DNA from: Vitrella brassicaformis
Taxonomy: Eukaryota; Sar; Vitrellaceae
NCBI GenBank assembly: GCA_001179505.1
Contig: CDMY01000350.1
Span: 54,465-106,543, forward strand
Direction of reading: 5' to 3'
DNA: 52,079 bases
Shown here: positions 43,642-52,079 of the stretch, one piece after another
Numbering within the stretch: the stretch's first letter is position 1
How the letters are laid out: every line of letters begins with the position of its first letter
Translations under genes and position numbers: made by a program
The notes under the pieces: model-generated
The model's database searches: none
Seen by the model: only the letters and a program-made list of their open reading frames with translations
What the model was told of the DNA's origin: nothing

Positions 43642-44016
43642 CTGTAGCAATGATACTGTGAGTGCAGTGGGTGTCTTCGTGTGTCTGCCTATTGGGACAG
43701 GGCCTTCTGTGTCAACGACTGCATTTGTTTATTCATCGACGCTGGCTGAGCCACGAGACACATGGTGCACATTACCCTTGTGTGTGTGGATGAGTGAGTC
43801 ATGAGCGACTAATGCCGCCAGAGGTAAGTGAGGTGACACACACATAAATGACAGACTGTCCACAGTAGTCTCACACGCACTCATGAATCCATCCGGGCAG
43901 CCAGGCAGCCAAACCGCAACATGCCCCCCTCTCCCCCTCTCGCTGTCCGTATACACCGAAAAAGACTGGGGACCAATGCCAAGCAATCTGTCTTGTTCCC
44001 TATTCAACCTATTCAA
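43642..44016. other. Intergenic, no gene seen
   Basis: 375 bp between convergent WD40 and C5. No exon. Contains short CACACA runs and a CTCTCCC pyrimidine tract near 43925-43945. Confidence 0.45.
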
Positions 44017-44583
44017 TCACTTCAGTCCACCGCGTCCTCTCCCCCGCGCCACACCATGCCCCCACGATGCCCGTCCACTATCGTGGTGAGGGTCCGGCTC
44101 AGTCGTGCAGACACAAACGCAGCACCGATCCGGGTCCCCCAACAGCTCCATTATCGCCGTGTGCCCTTCGCCGACCGCCCCACCCAGCACTATCAGTCGG
44201 CCACGATGGCCCCCGTCGACTTGTCCAACACGGCCGCCCCCGCCCCCCACTGTGTGTCATCTGTGGGAGAGGCCGCCAGCAGCTCATTCACGCGCCGGGA
44301 TGCAGCAGAGGCACGACAGTAAGACACCCAGGATCTGAAGGTGCGGATGTGGCGGCTGCCACAAAGCCAGTAGAACAGGACGAATGCCACCATTGATGTG
44401 TAGTTGGCTTATGTGCCGCCGTCTAGCTGTGTGGGCGGGTCGGCGGGATCCAATGCAGCATGAGGGAAGTGTGGACTCGGTTCGGTGAGGAGGGTGGGGA
44501 GGCAGTGGGTCTGAGAGCGGAGAATCTTGTTGCGGGTCCACCAGCTGTATCTGTTGGCCGTTGTGGTTCAAAGTGATCATCTA
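44017..44583 (-). pseudogene. Family 2 type C copy C5, 5'-truncated fragment
   Basis: Begins in mid-gene at about 44583 with ITLNHNGQQIQLVDPQQD (the part after RGVTV in intact copies). Frame changes follow: DPADPPTQL is in one frame, then YTSMVAFVLFYWLCG, ASRRVNELLAASPTDDTQWG and DRLIVLGGAVGEGHTAIM in others, ending near 44017. The first half of the gene is missing, and it starts within a few bases of the point where C4 homology ends, on the same strand. Likely the product of unequal recombination between two type C genes. Confidence 0.7.
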
Positions 44584-44626
44584 TCCCGCCACACATTCCG
44601 CCCCAGGTGATGTCCCAGCACACCCA

Positions 44627-45919
44627 TCACAGCATCGCGCATCTGGACGAGGGGGCCCACAAGGTCGCGTAGATGCCCACATAGCGTCCATCCCCCCACT
44701 CCTCCAGCTTAATGAGTGCCATGTGTCCCTCGCCCATCGCCTCACTCCCAAGCACCACCAGCCGCTCATGGCCCTCCCCGTCAGACCACTTCTCGTCGAA
44801 CACGGCCGCCCCCGCCCCCCACTGTGTCGCATCGCTGGGAGGGGCCGCCAGCAGCTCACACACACGCCGATATGCAGCAGGGTCAGGACGGCAAGACCAC
44901 CAGGCTTTGATGCAAGGGATGTGGCCGTCTTTATAGAGCCAGGAGAGCAGGATGAATGCCACCATTGATGTGTAGCTGGGGCTCGTCCAGTCGCTCAGCT
45001 TAGTGGGCGGATTGGCGGGGTCGAATGTGTCGTGAGGGAAGAGGGGGCTGCCAGAGGGGAAAAGCGTGCGGAGATAGTAGCTCGTCTCGACAGGGAGGCG
45101 GAAAAACCTGTCGCCGTTCATCAGTCGTCTCTGTTGGCCTCGAAAACTGACAGTGACATCTCGGCTGAGTATCTTCCACCGCCGGACGGCCTCCGTCTCG
45201 CCGATGAAGGCCGCCCGGCTGCCAAACACACTGAAGTTGTCGTCACTCAGCACCACAATCCTCCGGCCTCGCAGCAAGTACAGCATCTCCAGCACAGGCC
45301 GCCATCTGGCCCAATCGCCGCCCCTCTCGAAGATGAAGAGCCGACGTGTGATGGCCACAATGATGGACACCCTCTGGGTCAGCTGAGGCATCGGCACCTC
45401 CATCAGACCGCCAAAGATGGCCTCCACCACGACGGGCAGCAGTCGTATGAGAATGGGCAGCAGGACGGCGGCGGTGAATTGGGTGGGATGGGCGGCGATG
45501 AGGGCCTCCAGCTGTGAGTAATTCCTGACGTACTCGGCAACTAAGGGCACCGCCTCATCTGGCACATCAGCGGGACTGATGAGGCGATCATACTGATGCT
45601 GCTGGTGCTGATTGACACACGACACATGGCTGGCACCTGCACCACCATCAGCACACACACACACACACAGACAGTCAGCTGTGTGCCGGCATGATTGTGC
45701 CTTTCTGCAGCGAACGTGTTGGTCACCATTGGCGGCCGACGCAGCGGACGATGTCGTGTTCTTAGATATGCCATTCTCGACACGAGCAGCCGATGTCTGC
45801 AATCAACGCAGACAGACAGGCAAACAGACAGACAGACATCATGTGTGCCTGCCGGTGCTGTCCTTCTCCGCTCGCCTCGCCGTGCATAGGCCCTTCAGCC
45901 ACCGCCATAGACCAAGCAT
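44627..45919 (-). CDS. Family 2 type C copy C4, nearly intact, frameshifted end
   Basis: Main exon 44627-45635. It joins in phase, through a 91-nt intron, to an exon from about 45801 down to 45727 (TSAARVENGISKNTTSSAAS). The usual ATG of that exon is ACATCG, as in C2. A shared upstream ATG at 45919 (MLGLWRWLKGLCTARRA) may supply the start, but the joining donor is not clear. Core: VPDEAVPLVAEYVRNYSQLE, HPTQFTAAVLLPILIRLLP, 'FIFERGGDWARWRPVLEML', 'IVVLSDDNFSVFGSRAAF', VRRWKILSRDVTV, 'YTSMVAFILLSWL', 'ERLVVLGSEAMGEGHMALI'. Near 44650 the frame shifts, giving SSRCAML and a stop instead of the expected MRDAVMGVLGHHLG, readable in another frame. Only about 20 end residues are affected, so it may still work. 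Confidence 0.68.
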
Positions 45920-46402
45920 GCCGGAGGAAGAGGCCCTTGTGAGTCACAGATCTGCCACAATCACACGCAGAGACCACACAGGCCGTCATTGCTGATCTCA
46001 TAAGGCCCTCTTGGGTGCCCTCCCTCACCTCAATGCGTCAGATCAGCGCCGCTCAGAGAGATGACGGCCACATCTCTGTTGATCGATGTCATCACAGCGG
46101 CGCTTCGGTCACCTCCCAGGCACTCCACGCCGCCCTGTTATCGCAAAAAGGCAAAGATTCTCGGCTGCAAGCTCGCAGAGCTGCGCAACGCTTTAACGAC
46201 GCCGTCAGGCCACCTAGGGTGCTCCCTGAAACCGCTGCTGCGCAACGCTTTAAGCTCTTAAGACGCTCATCGGAGGCGAGAGGGCAGCAAGAGAGACAGA
46301 TGAAGTATCGAAATGCCGCAAACCGATCCCTTTTCGTGTGTCTGTTGTGTGTGGCTGCAGATCTCTTGTGTGATGCCTCGCTGAGGCCTCAAGACACTCC
46401 CG
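45920..46402. promoter_or_regulatory. Divergent promoter region between C4 and A5
   Basis: The same element as at A3/C1 and A4/C2, in reverse orientation. The C-side leader donor is at 46024-46033 (CTCACCTCAA on the plus strand). The A-side donor is near 46272-46282, but it reads GGAG/GCGAGA, a GC instead of GT. The acceptor is CTGCAG/ATCTCT at about 46357. About 245 bp lie between the donors. Confidence 0.6.
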
Positions 46403-47545
46403 ATGCAGCCCACTGGTGCGGCGCCCTCGTCCCGTCCCGCCAGCCCTGCCCTCTTCCAGCCCGCCGACCTCTTTGACCTGTCATTGCCCATCAGCAAGAT
46501 GGCCGCCATGGCCTTGGCGACTGACGATGCCAAACGAGCCGCTCTCCGCTCGCAGATCGCCACCCGCACTCGGCAACAGGAGCTGCTGGGCCACACTGCG
46601 GAGACCGTCAACAGCACCTTGCTCAACGCCGTCCAGCAGCACATCCACAAGGCCCTCAGTCGTCTCGGCCTGGCGGACGTCTTGGCCTTCGACATTGGCG
46701 GTGATGTGGAGGCCGGCTTGAAGGTGGTCTGTGTGCTGGAGCGGGGCAGTGGCGAGGAGTGGCGGGCGATGGGGCGGTTCCTTCGGATGGCCTTCATCTA
46801 CCGGCTGACCCCTGCTGATGCGCCGCGGCCTCTCCGGCTGTCGGCTTCCTCGCTGCCCACAGCAACGGCCTTCCACCAGCTGCCACTCGCCATGGCCCTC
46901 TACAAGACCTTCGGCCAGCAGCTCAGCTACATGGGGATCAGCCTGGCGCTGCAGCAAACCGACGACGGGGCCTATCGGATCGGCAATGTGCCGTTTCGTG
47001 TGGTGCCGTTAGGTGAGCTGCCGGGCGGCCATCCCTATGCCGACGGCTACAAGCGGACCGATCCCGTCATCCGCTGGAACGAATGGCTCCTCTTCCCCTC
47101 ATTCTCGGCCTTTCTGATGGATAGGCTGCTCGTGTGGTGGTGTGATGGAGAGGGGGTGGGTTGCAAGATGGTGCTGTTGGCACGCATCGGTAGTGAGGAC
47201 CCTCGCTACGTCCCTCGCTATGGCCGTCTGCTGAGAACCGACGACATCACAGAGGATCAGGGCATCGTCGCCGACTATTGCAACGACTGGGGCAATCTGA
47301 ATGCTGCTGATGCGACGGACTATCGTCGTGTGATTGTGAGCGGTTTCCGGCCCAACGATACCGTCACTGTCTACCTGCAGATGGGGCACAACGATATCCA
47401 GCTGTGGACGACCGAGGCACCTGCTGCTGATCGGCCTCATCCACTCGCGGACCGCTACACTCTGTCGATACCCCTGTGGTGTGGCGTGCTGCGGCGATTC
47501 GAGCTGGAGACCGACGTCATCGACAGGGGGATGGTGCTGAGGTGA
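46403..47545 (+). CDS. Family 1 type A gene, copy A5, intact
   Basis: 380 residues from ATG 46403 (MQPTGAAPSSRPASPALFQP), uninterrupted to TGA at 47545. The first about 130 codons are nearly identical to A1, A3, A4 and A6. The core is complete: 'CVLERGSGEEWRAMGRF', 'PRPLRLSASSLPTATAFHQ', 'ALYKTFGQQLSYMGISL', HPYADGYKRTDPVIRW, 'SFSAFLMDRLL'. The end is RRVIVSGFRPNDTVTVYL, TTEAPAADRPHPLADRYTLS and DVIDRGMVLR. A short duplication (DPRYVPRYGRLL) adds four residues. The 3' flank to about 47720 resembles that of A2. Divergent from C4. Function unknown. Confidence 0.82.
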   Translation: MQPTGAAPSSRPASPALFQPADLFDLSLPISKMAAMALATDDAKRAALRSQIATRTRQQELLGHTAETVNSTLLNAVQQHIHKALSRLGLADVLAFDIGGDVEAGLKVVCVLERGSGEEWRAMGRFLRMAFIYRLTPADAPRPLRLSASSLPTATAFHQLPLAMALYKTFGQQLSYMGISLALQQTDDGAYRIGNVPFRVVPLGELPGGHPYADGYKRTDPVIRWNEWLLFPSFSAFLMDRLLVWWCDGEGVGCKMVLLARIGSEDPRYVPRYGRLLRTDDITEDQGIVADYCNDWGNLNAADATDYRRVIVSGFRPNDTVTVYLQMGHNDIQLWTTEAPAADRPHPLADRYTLSIPLWCGVLRRFELETDVIDRGMVLR

Positions 47546-48219
47546 AGGGTGTTGGCTGGCGGTTGGTGTTGTTGGTGCGTTTAATGCGTGGAGAGGGTCT
47601 GTCTGTCCGGGCGGTCGAGCAAATGACATGTGTTAACGTGTGACTGATTTTCATCGATCGTCGGTCCCTCTTTCTTTGGAGACAGTAGTATTTCGAATGC
47701 AGACGAATAGTTTTGCACCACTACGATCAGCACCTGTCAGACAGCACACCTGGAATGCATTTGAATGGGCGCCAGGTCAGCACGAGGTGTGCGCTTCTTC
47801 TCTCACCCTTCCTCAGTTGACCAACTGCATTGCTTGCAATATGACCCTTAAGGGAAGCCTCTGTCTGGTCACTCATAGAGATCAACGGAACAGGCAGAGC
47901 TATTAATCCTTCTCTCGGAGACAGCAATACTCCCAGCACAGACACACACACTCATGCTCACACACAGACCTTCCTCAACAGACACATACGTTGTGTATCG
48001 GTTTCATTCACGGTGGCTTGCATGAAGAGGATTTAGGATTTTGCTCCGGATGACTTTTGACATCAGACGAGTCGAGGGTCATCTGCACTGATCTTCATTC
48101 ACGTGAACCAGCCATCCAATCAAACAGTCCAATAAAAACGAGTCGGACATTCAGCGATCCATGCCATACTTGCAAAGAGGCACGTCGACATACCGGAACA
48201 CCTATGAAGTTACCACCCC
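47546..48219. other. Intergenic with an orphan type B upstream element
   Basis: 47546-47720 matches the A2 3' flank at about 4310-4455. 47725-47890 matches the element found upstream of B1 (5640-5825) and B5 (49365-49555), but no type B gene follows here. The end is the 3' flank of B5. No exon seen. Confidence 0.55.
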
Positions 48220-49353
48220 TCACCCCACCACCCTCCCCCTATCGATGACGGCACTCTCGAGGCCGAATGGCCGCAGCAGACGGCGAGCGGCACCAGCCGA
48301 CTCGGGGTAGCGGTCGGCGACCGGCTGAGACCGATCAGCCACATGTGCCTCGGTCGTGTACAGATGGATGATGTCCGACCATACATACAGATAGGCAGCG
48401 ACGGTCTCTCCCGGTCTGTGGCCGCTCACAATCACATTGCGAAAGTCAATCGGATCAGCAGCATTCAGATTGCCCCCATAGGCATCGATACCCTGATCCT
48501 CTGTGATGGCATCGGTCAGTAGACGGCCATAGCGAGGGTCGCCCCTGCCGATGACTGCACGCAGCACCATCCTGTGACGCACTCCTTCTCCATTCGACCA
48601 CCAGCGGAGCAGCTTGTGCAACAGAAACGCCGAGAAGGAGGGGTAGAGCCATGCGCTCCAGCGGATGACGGGGTCGGTCCGCTTGTAGCTCTCGGCATAG
48701 CGATGGCCTCCCGGCAGCTCACCCAACGGCACCACACGAAATGGACCAGAATTGCCGATCCGATAGCTCCCGTTGTCGGCTTGCTGCAGCGCCCGGCTGT
48801 TGAATCCGTATGTCAGCAGGTGGCGGAACAGCCGACAGATGGCCATGGCGAGTGGCATCCGATGGGAGGCCGTTGCTCTGGGCAATGCGTCAGCCGACAG
48901 ACATAGAGGCAGCCCATTGTGTGTGAGCATGTGGCCGAACAGCCGATAGATGGCCATGGCCAATGGCAGCTGGTGGAATGCCGTCCTGCTGGGAAGGTGG
49001 GCTGCAAGCCACTGAGCCGACAGCAGCAGGGGCAGCCCATTGGCAGGCGTCAGCCGATAGATGGCGGCCAGCCGGATGAACCGCCCCATCCCCGGCCACT
49101 CGTTGCTGCCCTGCTCCAGCACATAGGCCGCCCGCAGCACATAGGTGAATGGGAGAGGGGCGGTGCGGTCGATGTCGATGAGGCCGGTGAGTGAGTGGCG
49201 GCCGAGGGAGCCGTCGATGCGCTCCACCAGCAGCGCGGCGGTCACTAGAGCCGCCTTCGCCCGGCAGGCCGCTCGGACACAGACCGCCTCATGGACGAGA
49301 AGGGACGGCAGAATGCGCCCGAGCCATAGGTCGTCGGGCACCAAATCAGACAT
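48220..49353 (-). CDS. Family 1 type B gene, copy B5, intact, with a doubled module
   Basis: 377 residues from ATG 49353 (MSDLVPDDLWLGRILPSLLV), open to 48220. This is the only complete type B copy in the window. F-box-like opening (residues 4-45), then 'YVLEQGSNEWPGMGRFIRLA', and a module present twice: 'LPLLLSAQWLAAHLPSRT..AMAIYRLFGHMLTHNG' followed by 'LPLCLSADALPRAT..AMAICRLFRHLLTYG'. The first is B-like and the second A-like, as in B2. The core continues with HRYAESYKRTDPVIRW, 'SFSAFLLHKLL', NVIVSGHRPGETVAAYL, ADRYPESAGAARRLLRPF and a DRGRVVG end. No known catalytic motif. If the F-box-like start binds SKP1 it could be an E3 ligase adaptor; this is inference. Confidence 0.8.
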   Translation of the reverse strand: MSDLVPDDLWLGRILPSLLVHEAVCVRAACRAKAALVTAALLVERIDGSLGRHSLTGLIDIDRTAPLPFTYVLRAAYVLEQGSNEWPGMGRFIRLAAIYRLTPANGLPLLLSAQWLAAHLPSRTAFHQLPLAMAIYRLFGHMLTHNGLPLCLSADALPRATASHRMPLAMAICRLFRHLLTYGFNSRALQQADNGSYRIGNSGPFRVVPLGELPGGHRYAESYKRTDPVIRWSAWLYPSFSAFLLHKLLRWWSNGEGVRHRMVLRAVIGRGDPRYGRLLTDAITEDQGIDAYGGNLNAADPIDFRNVIVSGHRPGETVAAYLYVWSDIIHLYTTEAHVADRSQPVADRYPESAGAARRLLRPFGLESAVIDRGRVVG

Positions 49354-49909
49354 CTTCACTCACTCAGTCAGCAGATGGCAGCCACCTTCCAGACAGCACA
49401 AGGACACACACAAGGAAGCAGAAAGCAAATGCATTTTGAATGGGCCAGGTCTGCATGGCGTGCGTGGTTCTTCTCTCATCCTTCATAAGCTGACCAACTG
49501 CCTTGCACAATAAGGGAAGCCTCTGTCTGGTCACTCGCAAAGATCAAGGGGCCTCCGACCTGCCTAAAAATACAGAAATCATACCAGCTGGTATTCCTCA
49601 TGCCATCAGGCCCTCCCTCCCGCCCTCTCGAACCTCATAGAGGAGGTGGCAGAATGTGTGTGGATCGACAGCATGACAGCAGCTCTTTGTGTGTATTTGT
49701 CATTTCTGGGCGAAGAGATCTGCAACCAAGCTTGCAGATGGATCGCCTTCCCGTCGGGAGAGATTTCGAACCTCTGGAGCCACTCAGTGAGGGTAAAGGG
49801 CCGCAAGAAAAGCAGATGAAGAGTAAGAGCGCTTCACGAGCTGTTTGTGTTTGTCCTGTGTCTGCAGATCTCTCAAACCCCGCTTCGCTGAGACCTCAGG
49901 ACACTCCCG
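49354..49909. promoter_or_regulatory. Divergent region between B5 and A6
   Basis: 556 bp. 49365-49555 is the type B upstream element. On the plus side the A6 leader has a likely donor near 49792 (AGTGAGG/GTAAAG) and acceptor CTGCAG/ATCTCTC at 49862-49868. This is an A-B rather than an A-C pair. Confidence 0.5.
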
Positions 49910-51037
49910 ATGCAGCCCACTGGTGCGGCGCCGTCGTCCCGTCCCGCCAGCCCTGCCCTCTTCCAGCCCGCCGACCTCTTTGACCTGTCATTGCCCATCA
50001 GCAAGATGGCCGCCATGGCCATGGCGACTGACGATGCCAAACGAGCCGCTCTCCGCTCGCAGATCGCCACCCGCACTCGGCAACAGGAGCTGCTGGGCCA
50101 CACTGCGGAGACCGTCAACAGCACCCTGCTCAACGCCGTCCAGCAGCACATCGACAAGGCCCTCACTCGTCTGGGCCTTCAAGACGTGTTGGCCTTCGAC
50201 ATTGGCGGTGATGTGGAGGCCGGCTTGAAGGCGGTCTATGTGTTGGAGCGGGGCAGTGGCGAGGAGTGGCGGGCGATGGGGCGATTCCTTCGGCTGGCCT
50301 TCATCTACCGGCTCACCCCCTATGGGACGCGGCCCCTCCGGCTGTCGGCCGACTCGCTGCCCACAGCAATGGCCTTCCACCAGCTGCCACTCGCCCTGGC
50401 CCTCTACAAGATCATCGGCCACCTACTCATACGCGGAGGGATCAGCCTGGCGCTGCAGCAAACCGACAACGGCCACTATCGCATCGGCGGTGTGGGTCTG
50501 TTTCGTGTGGTGCCATTGGGTGAGCTGCCGGGCGGCCATCGCTATGCTGAGGGCTACAAGCTGACCGACCCCGCCATCCGCTGGGGCATCCTACTCATTC
50601 CCTCATTCTCGGCATTCCTGCTGTACGGGCTGCTTTCCTGGTGGTGTGATGGAGAGGGGGCGGGCAAGAAGATGGTGCTGTTGGCACACATCGGCCGTGG
50701 CAACGCTCGTCATCGCCGTCTGCTAAGCGACGACATCACAGAGGATTTGGGCATCGCTGTCGACTATCGCAATGACGGGGGCGATCTGAATCATGCTGAT
50801 CCGATTGACTTTCGTAGTGTGATTGTCAGCGGCTGGCGATCCAACGAGACCGTCGCTGTCCACCTGTATGTGGGGAATGGCTCGATCATTCTGCACACGA
50901 CCGAGCCATCTGCTGCCCATCGGTCTCATCCGCCCGCCGACCGCTACTCTGTGTCGGTTGGTGCCGCCCGCCGTCTGCTGCGGCCATTCGGTCTCGAGAC
51001 TGATGTTATCGACAGGGGAAGGGTGGTGATGGAGTGA
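49910..51037 (+). CDS. Family 1 type A gene, copy A6, intact
   Basis: 375 residues from ATG 49910 (MQPTGAAPSSRPASPALFQP), uninterrupted. N-terminal 130 codons as in A5. Core: 'YVLERGSGEEWRAMGRF', 'TRPLRLSADSLPTAMAFHQ', 'ALYKIIGHLLIRGGISL', HRYAEGYKLTDPAIRW, 'SFSAFLLYGLL', SVIVSGWRSNETVAVHL, ADRYSVSVGAARRLLRPF, ending DVIDRGRVVME. The linker before the DLN stretch and the charged loop after SFSAFLL are the most variable parts against A5, while the first third hardly differs. Function unknown. Confidence 0.82.
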   Translation: MQPTGAAPSSRPASPALFQPADLFDLSLPISKMAAMAMATDDAKRAALRSQIATRTRQQELLGHTAETVNSTLLNAVQQHIDKALTRLGLQDVLAFDIGGDVEAGLKAVYVLERGSGEEWRAMGRFLRLAFIYRLTPYGTRPLRLSADSLPTAMAFHQLPLALALYKIIGHLLIRGGISLALQQTDNGHYRIGGVGLFRVVPLGELPGGHRYAEGYKLTDPAIRWGILLIPSFSAFLLYGLLSWWCDGEGAGKKMVLLAHIGRGNARHRRLLSDDITEDLGIAVDYRNDGGDLNHADPIDFRSVIVSGWRSNETVAVHLYVGNGSIILHTTEPSAAHRSHPPADRYSVSVGAARRLLRPFGLETDVIDRGRVVME

Positions 51038-51860
51038 GGGCTGCTGGCTGGCTGGCGATGGGATGCTGCTGGTTTGTTTATTTAGTGGGTAGAGAGGGTC
51101 TGCCTGTGTGTCTGACGAGTAGCGGTGGAAGGAAAGTGAGTGTATTTGGAATGGGTTACGTGCTTTCATTGCATTTGTGCCGTGAATGGGAGAATGTTCT
51201 AGTTGCCGAGTGGCAGGTATAGCGCGGTGCACTGCGGCTCGACGCAGATGAACATTGACTGTTCGGGAATTGACCGACCGACGGTGTGTTTCTTTTTGGT
51301 GCATTTGGTCGGGTGTATCCTGTTGACAAAGACTGACGGACAGACACCTGGGGATTTGTCCGTTCGATGGCCGTGTGGAGTGTGTCTGACATAGACGTGT
51401 GTGTGTATGCCAGCAGGTGTGGTGTTTGGGTGTGCTGATCTGATCTGTGTTAGCGTCTGACTGATGGATGGATGTATGGCTCGGCTCCATCAGCAGGACA
51501 GGACGCTCTTCATTCATTCACGTGTGCCCTCCCTCCCTCCCTTCAGACACACACACAGGTCGGTAACTAAAGCCATTCACCACTCACACCAGGCATTCCC
51601 AACACGCAGTCAAGGGAAGGGAAGCTGCACATACGGAGCACATGGCAACAGACCCGCTAAAGGCCCCAGGCAAGCAGACGGGCAGACCAACAGAGCCGTT
51701 GCCTACCTGTCTGTCTGTCTGTCTGTCTCCCCCCCTACTAATCGTCAACCAGCCCTCTGTCGTGGACAATCGACACACTTACGGAAAGCCCCCGATCACA
51801 TCACAGTGCATCTGCACTTGTTGGCCGTCGCTCGCCTATCGTACACCTCCCACGACCACT
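51038..51860. other. Intergenic between convergent A6 and C6
   Basis: No supported exon. A GTCT repeat lies at 51710-51728 and CTCC at 51529-51543. The stretch 51786-51830 is the reverse of the type C 3' flank seen after C1 and C3 (GTGATGTGATCGGGGGCTTT-like). Confidence 0.5.
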
Positions 51861-52079
51861 TCATGCCCCACACTGCGCCCCCAGCACTCTCGTCACGACA
51901 GAGCGTGTGTGGTCGAAGGGGGCCGATTCGGTCGTGGAGATGAAAATGTCCCGTCGCATCTCCCGATGGCCAACCTGAATGGCCGCCATGTGCCCCTCGC
52001 CCATCACCTCACTGCCGAACACCACCAGCCGATCACACCCCCCACTGATCAGCGGCTTCTCGAACACGGTCGCCCCCGC
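51861..52079 (-). CDS. Family 2 type C copy C6, C-terminal part, runs off the window
   Basis: Open on the minus strand from the window end to a stop at 51861. It carries the C-terminal signature: DRLVVFGSEVMGEGHMAAI then ISTTESAPFDHTRSVVTRVL, ending GAQCGA. Compared with C1 and C3 it lacks the last WRGE-x-E stretch. The remainder lies beyond 52079, so its state is unknown. Confidence 0.75.
   Translation of the reverse strand, partial: AGATVFEKPLISGGCDRLVVFGSEVMGEGHMAAIQVGHREMRRDIFISTTESAPFDHTRSVVTRVLGAQCGA

Noticed and set aside
1314-52079. Retrotransposon or DNA transposon origin of the repeated genes
   Set aside because: No reverse transcriptase, integrase, transposase, terminal repeats or target-site duplications were seen. 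Copies keep leader introns, so they were not retroposed. Segmental duplication explains the pattern better.

Overview
This is nuclear DNA of a GC-rich, intron-rich eukaryote. Coding regions are split by short spliceosomal introns (about 35-120 nt, GT-AG with a few GC-AG), and most introns carry a TG repeat just before the 3' splice site. There are no operons, ribosome binding sites or bacterial features. The style (short TG-rich introns, compact divergent genes, lineage-specific expanded families, apicomplexan-like kinases) suggests an alveolate alga of the chromerid type such as Vitrella. That is an inference from style, not a database match.

Two things share the window. The first is ordinary single-copy genes, whose exons I joined by splice site and reading phase: the end of an amino-acid transporter (27-861), a divergent kinase-like gene (6475-8365), a casein-kinase-1-like fragment (8506-9299), a P-loop kinase-fold gene (11027-11959), a Ser/Thr kinase (17822-19620, minus), a 13-exon M60 metallopeptidase with a discoidin-like N-terminus (28328-32281, minus), an MFS transporter (35904-38108), a secreted kelch protein (38437-39930, minus) and a WD40 protein with a polyproline tail (40094-43641).

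The second, roughly 40% of the window, is an interspersed expansion of unrecognised genes. Family 1 has type A (proteins starting MQPT; copies A1-A6) and type B (F-box-like start; copies B1-B5). Family 2 is type C (C1-C6). All three share a loose common scaffold, so I think they descend from one ancestor. A and C genes recur as divergent pairs, A on one strand and C on the other, about 450-760 bp apart, with matching 5' leader introns on both sides (A1/A2-leader, A3/C1, A4/C2, remnant/C3, C4/A5). The pair, with its two-way promoter, appears to be the unit that duplicates.

The expansion is active or recent. Intact copies are A1, A2, A5, A6, B5, C1 and C3. Several others carry a single in-frame stop (B1, A3, A4, C2) or one or two frameshifts (B2, B3, B4, C4). 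There are chimeras (A2 with a C leader exon, A3 with a B middle), internal module duplications (B2, B5, B4), a tandem segmental duplication that copied a piece of the MFS gene (32398-34103 / 34131-36005), and a junction where C2 is cut by an antisense gene start (near 25362). No transposase, reverse transcriptase, rRNA, tRNA or CRISPR array was seen.
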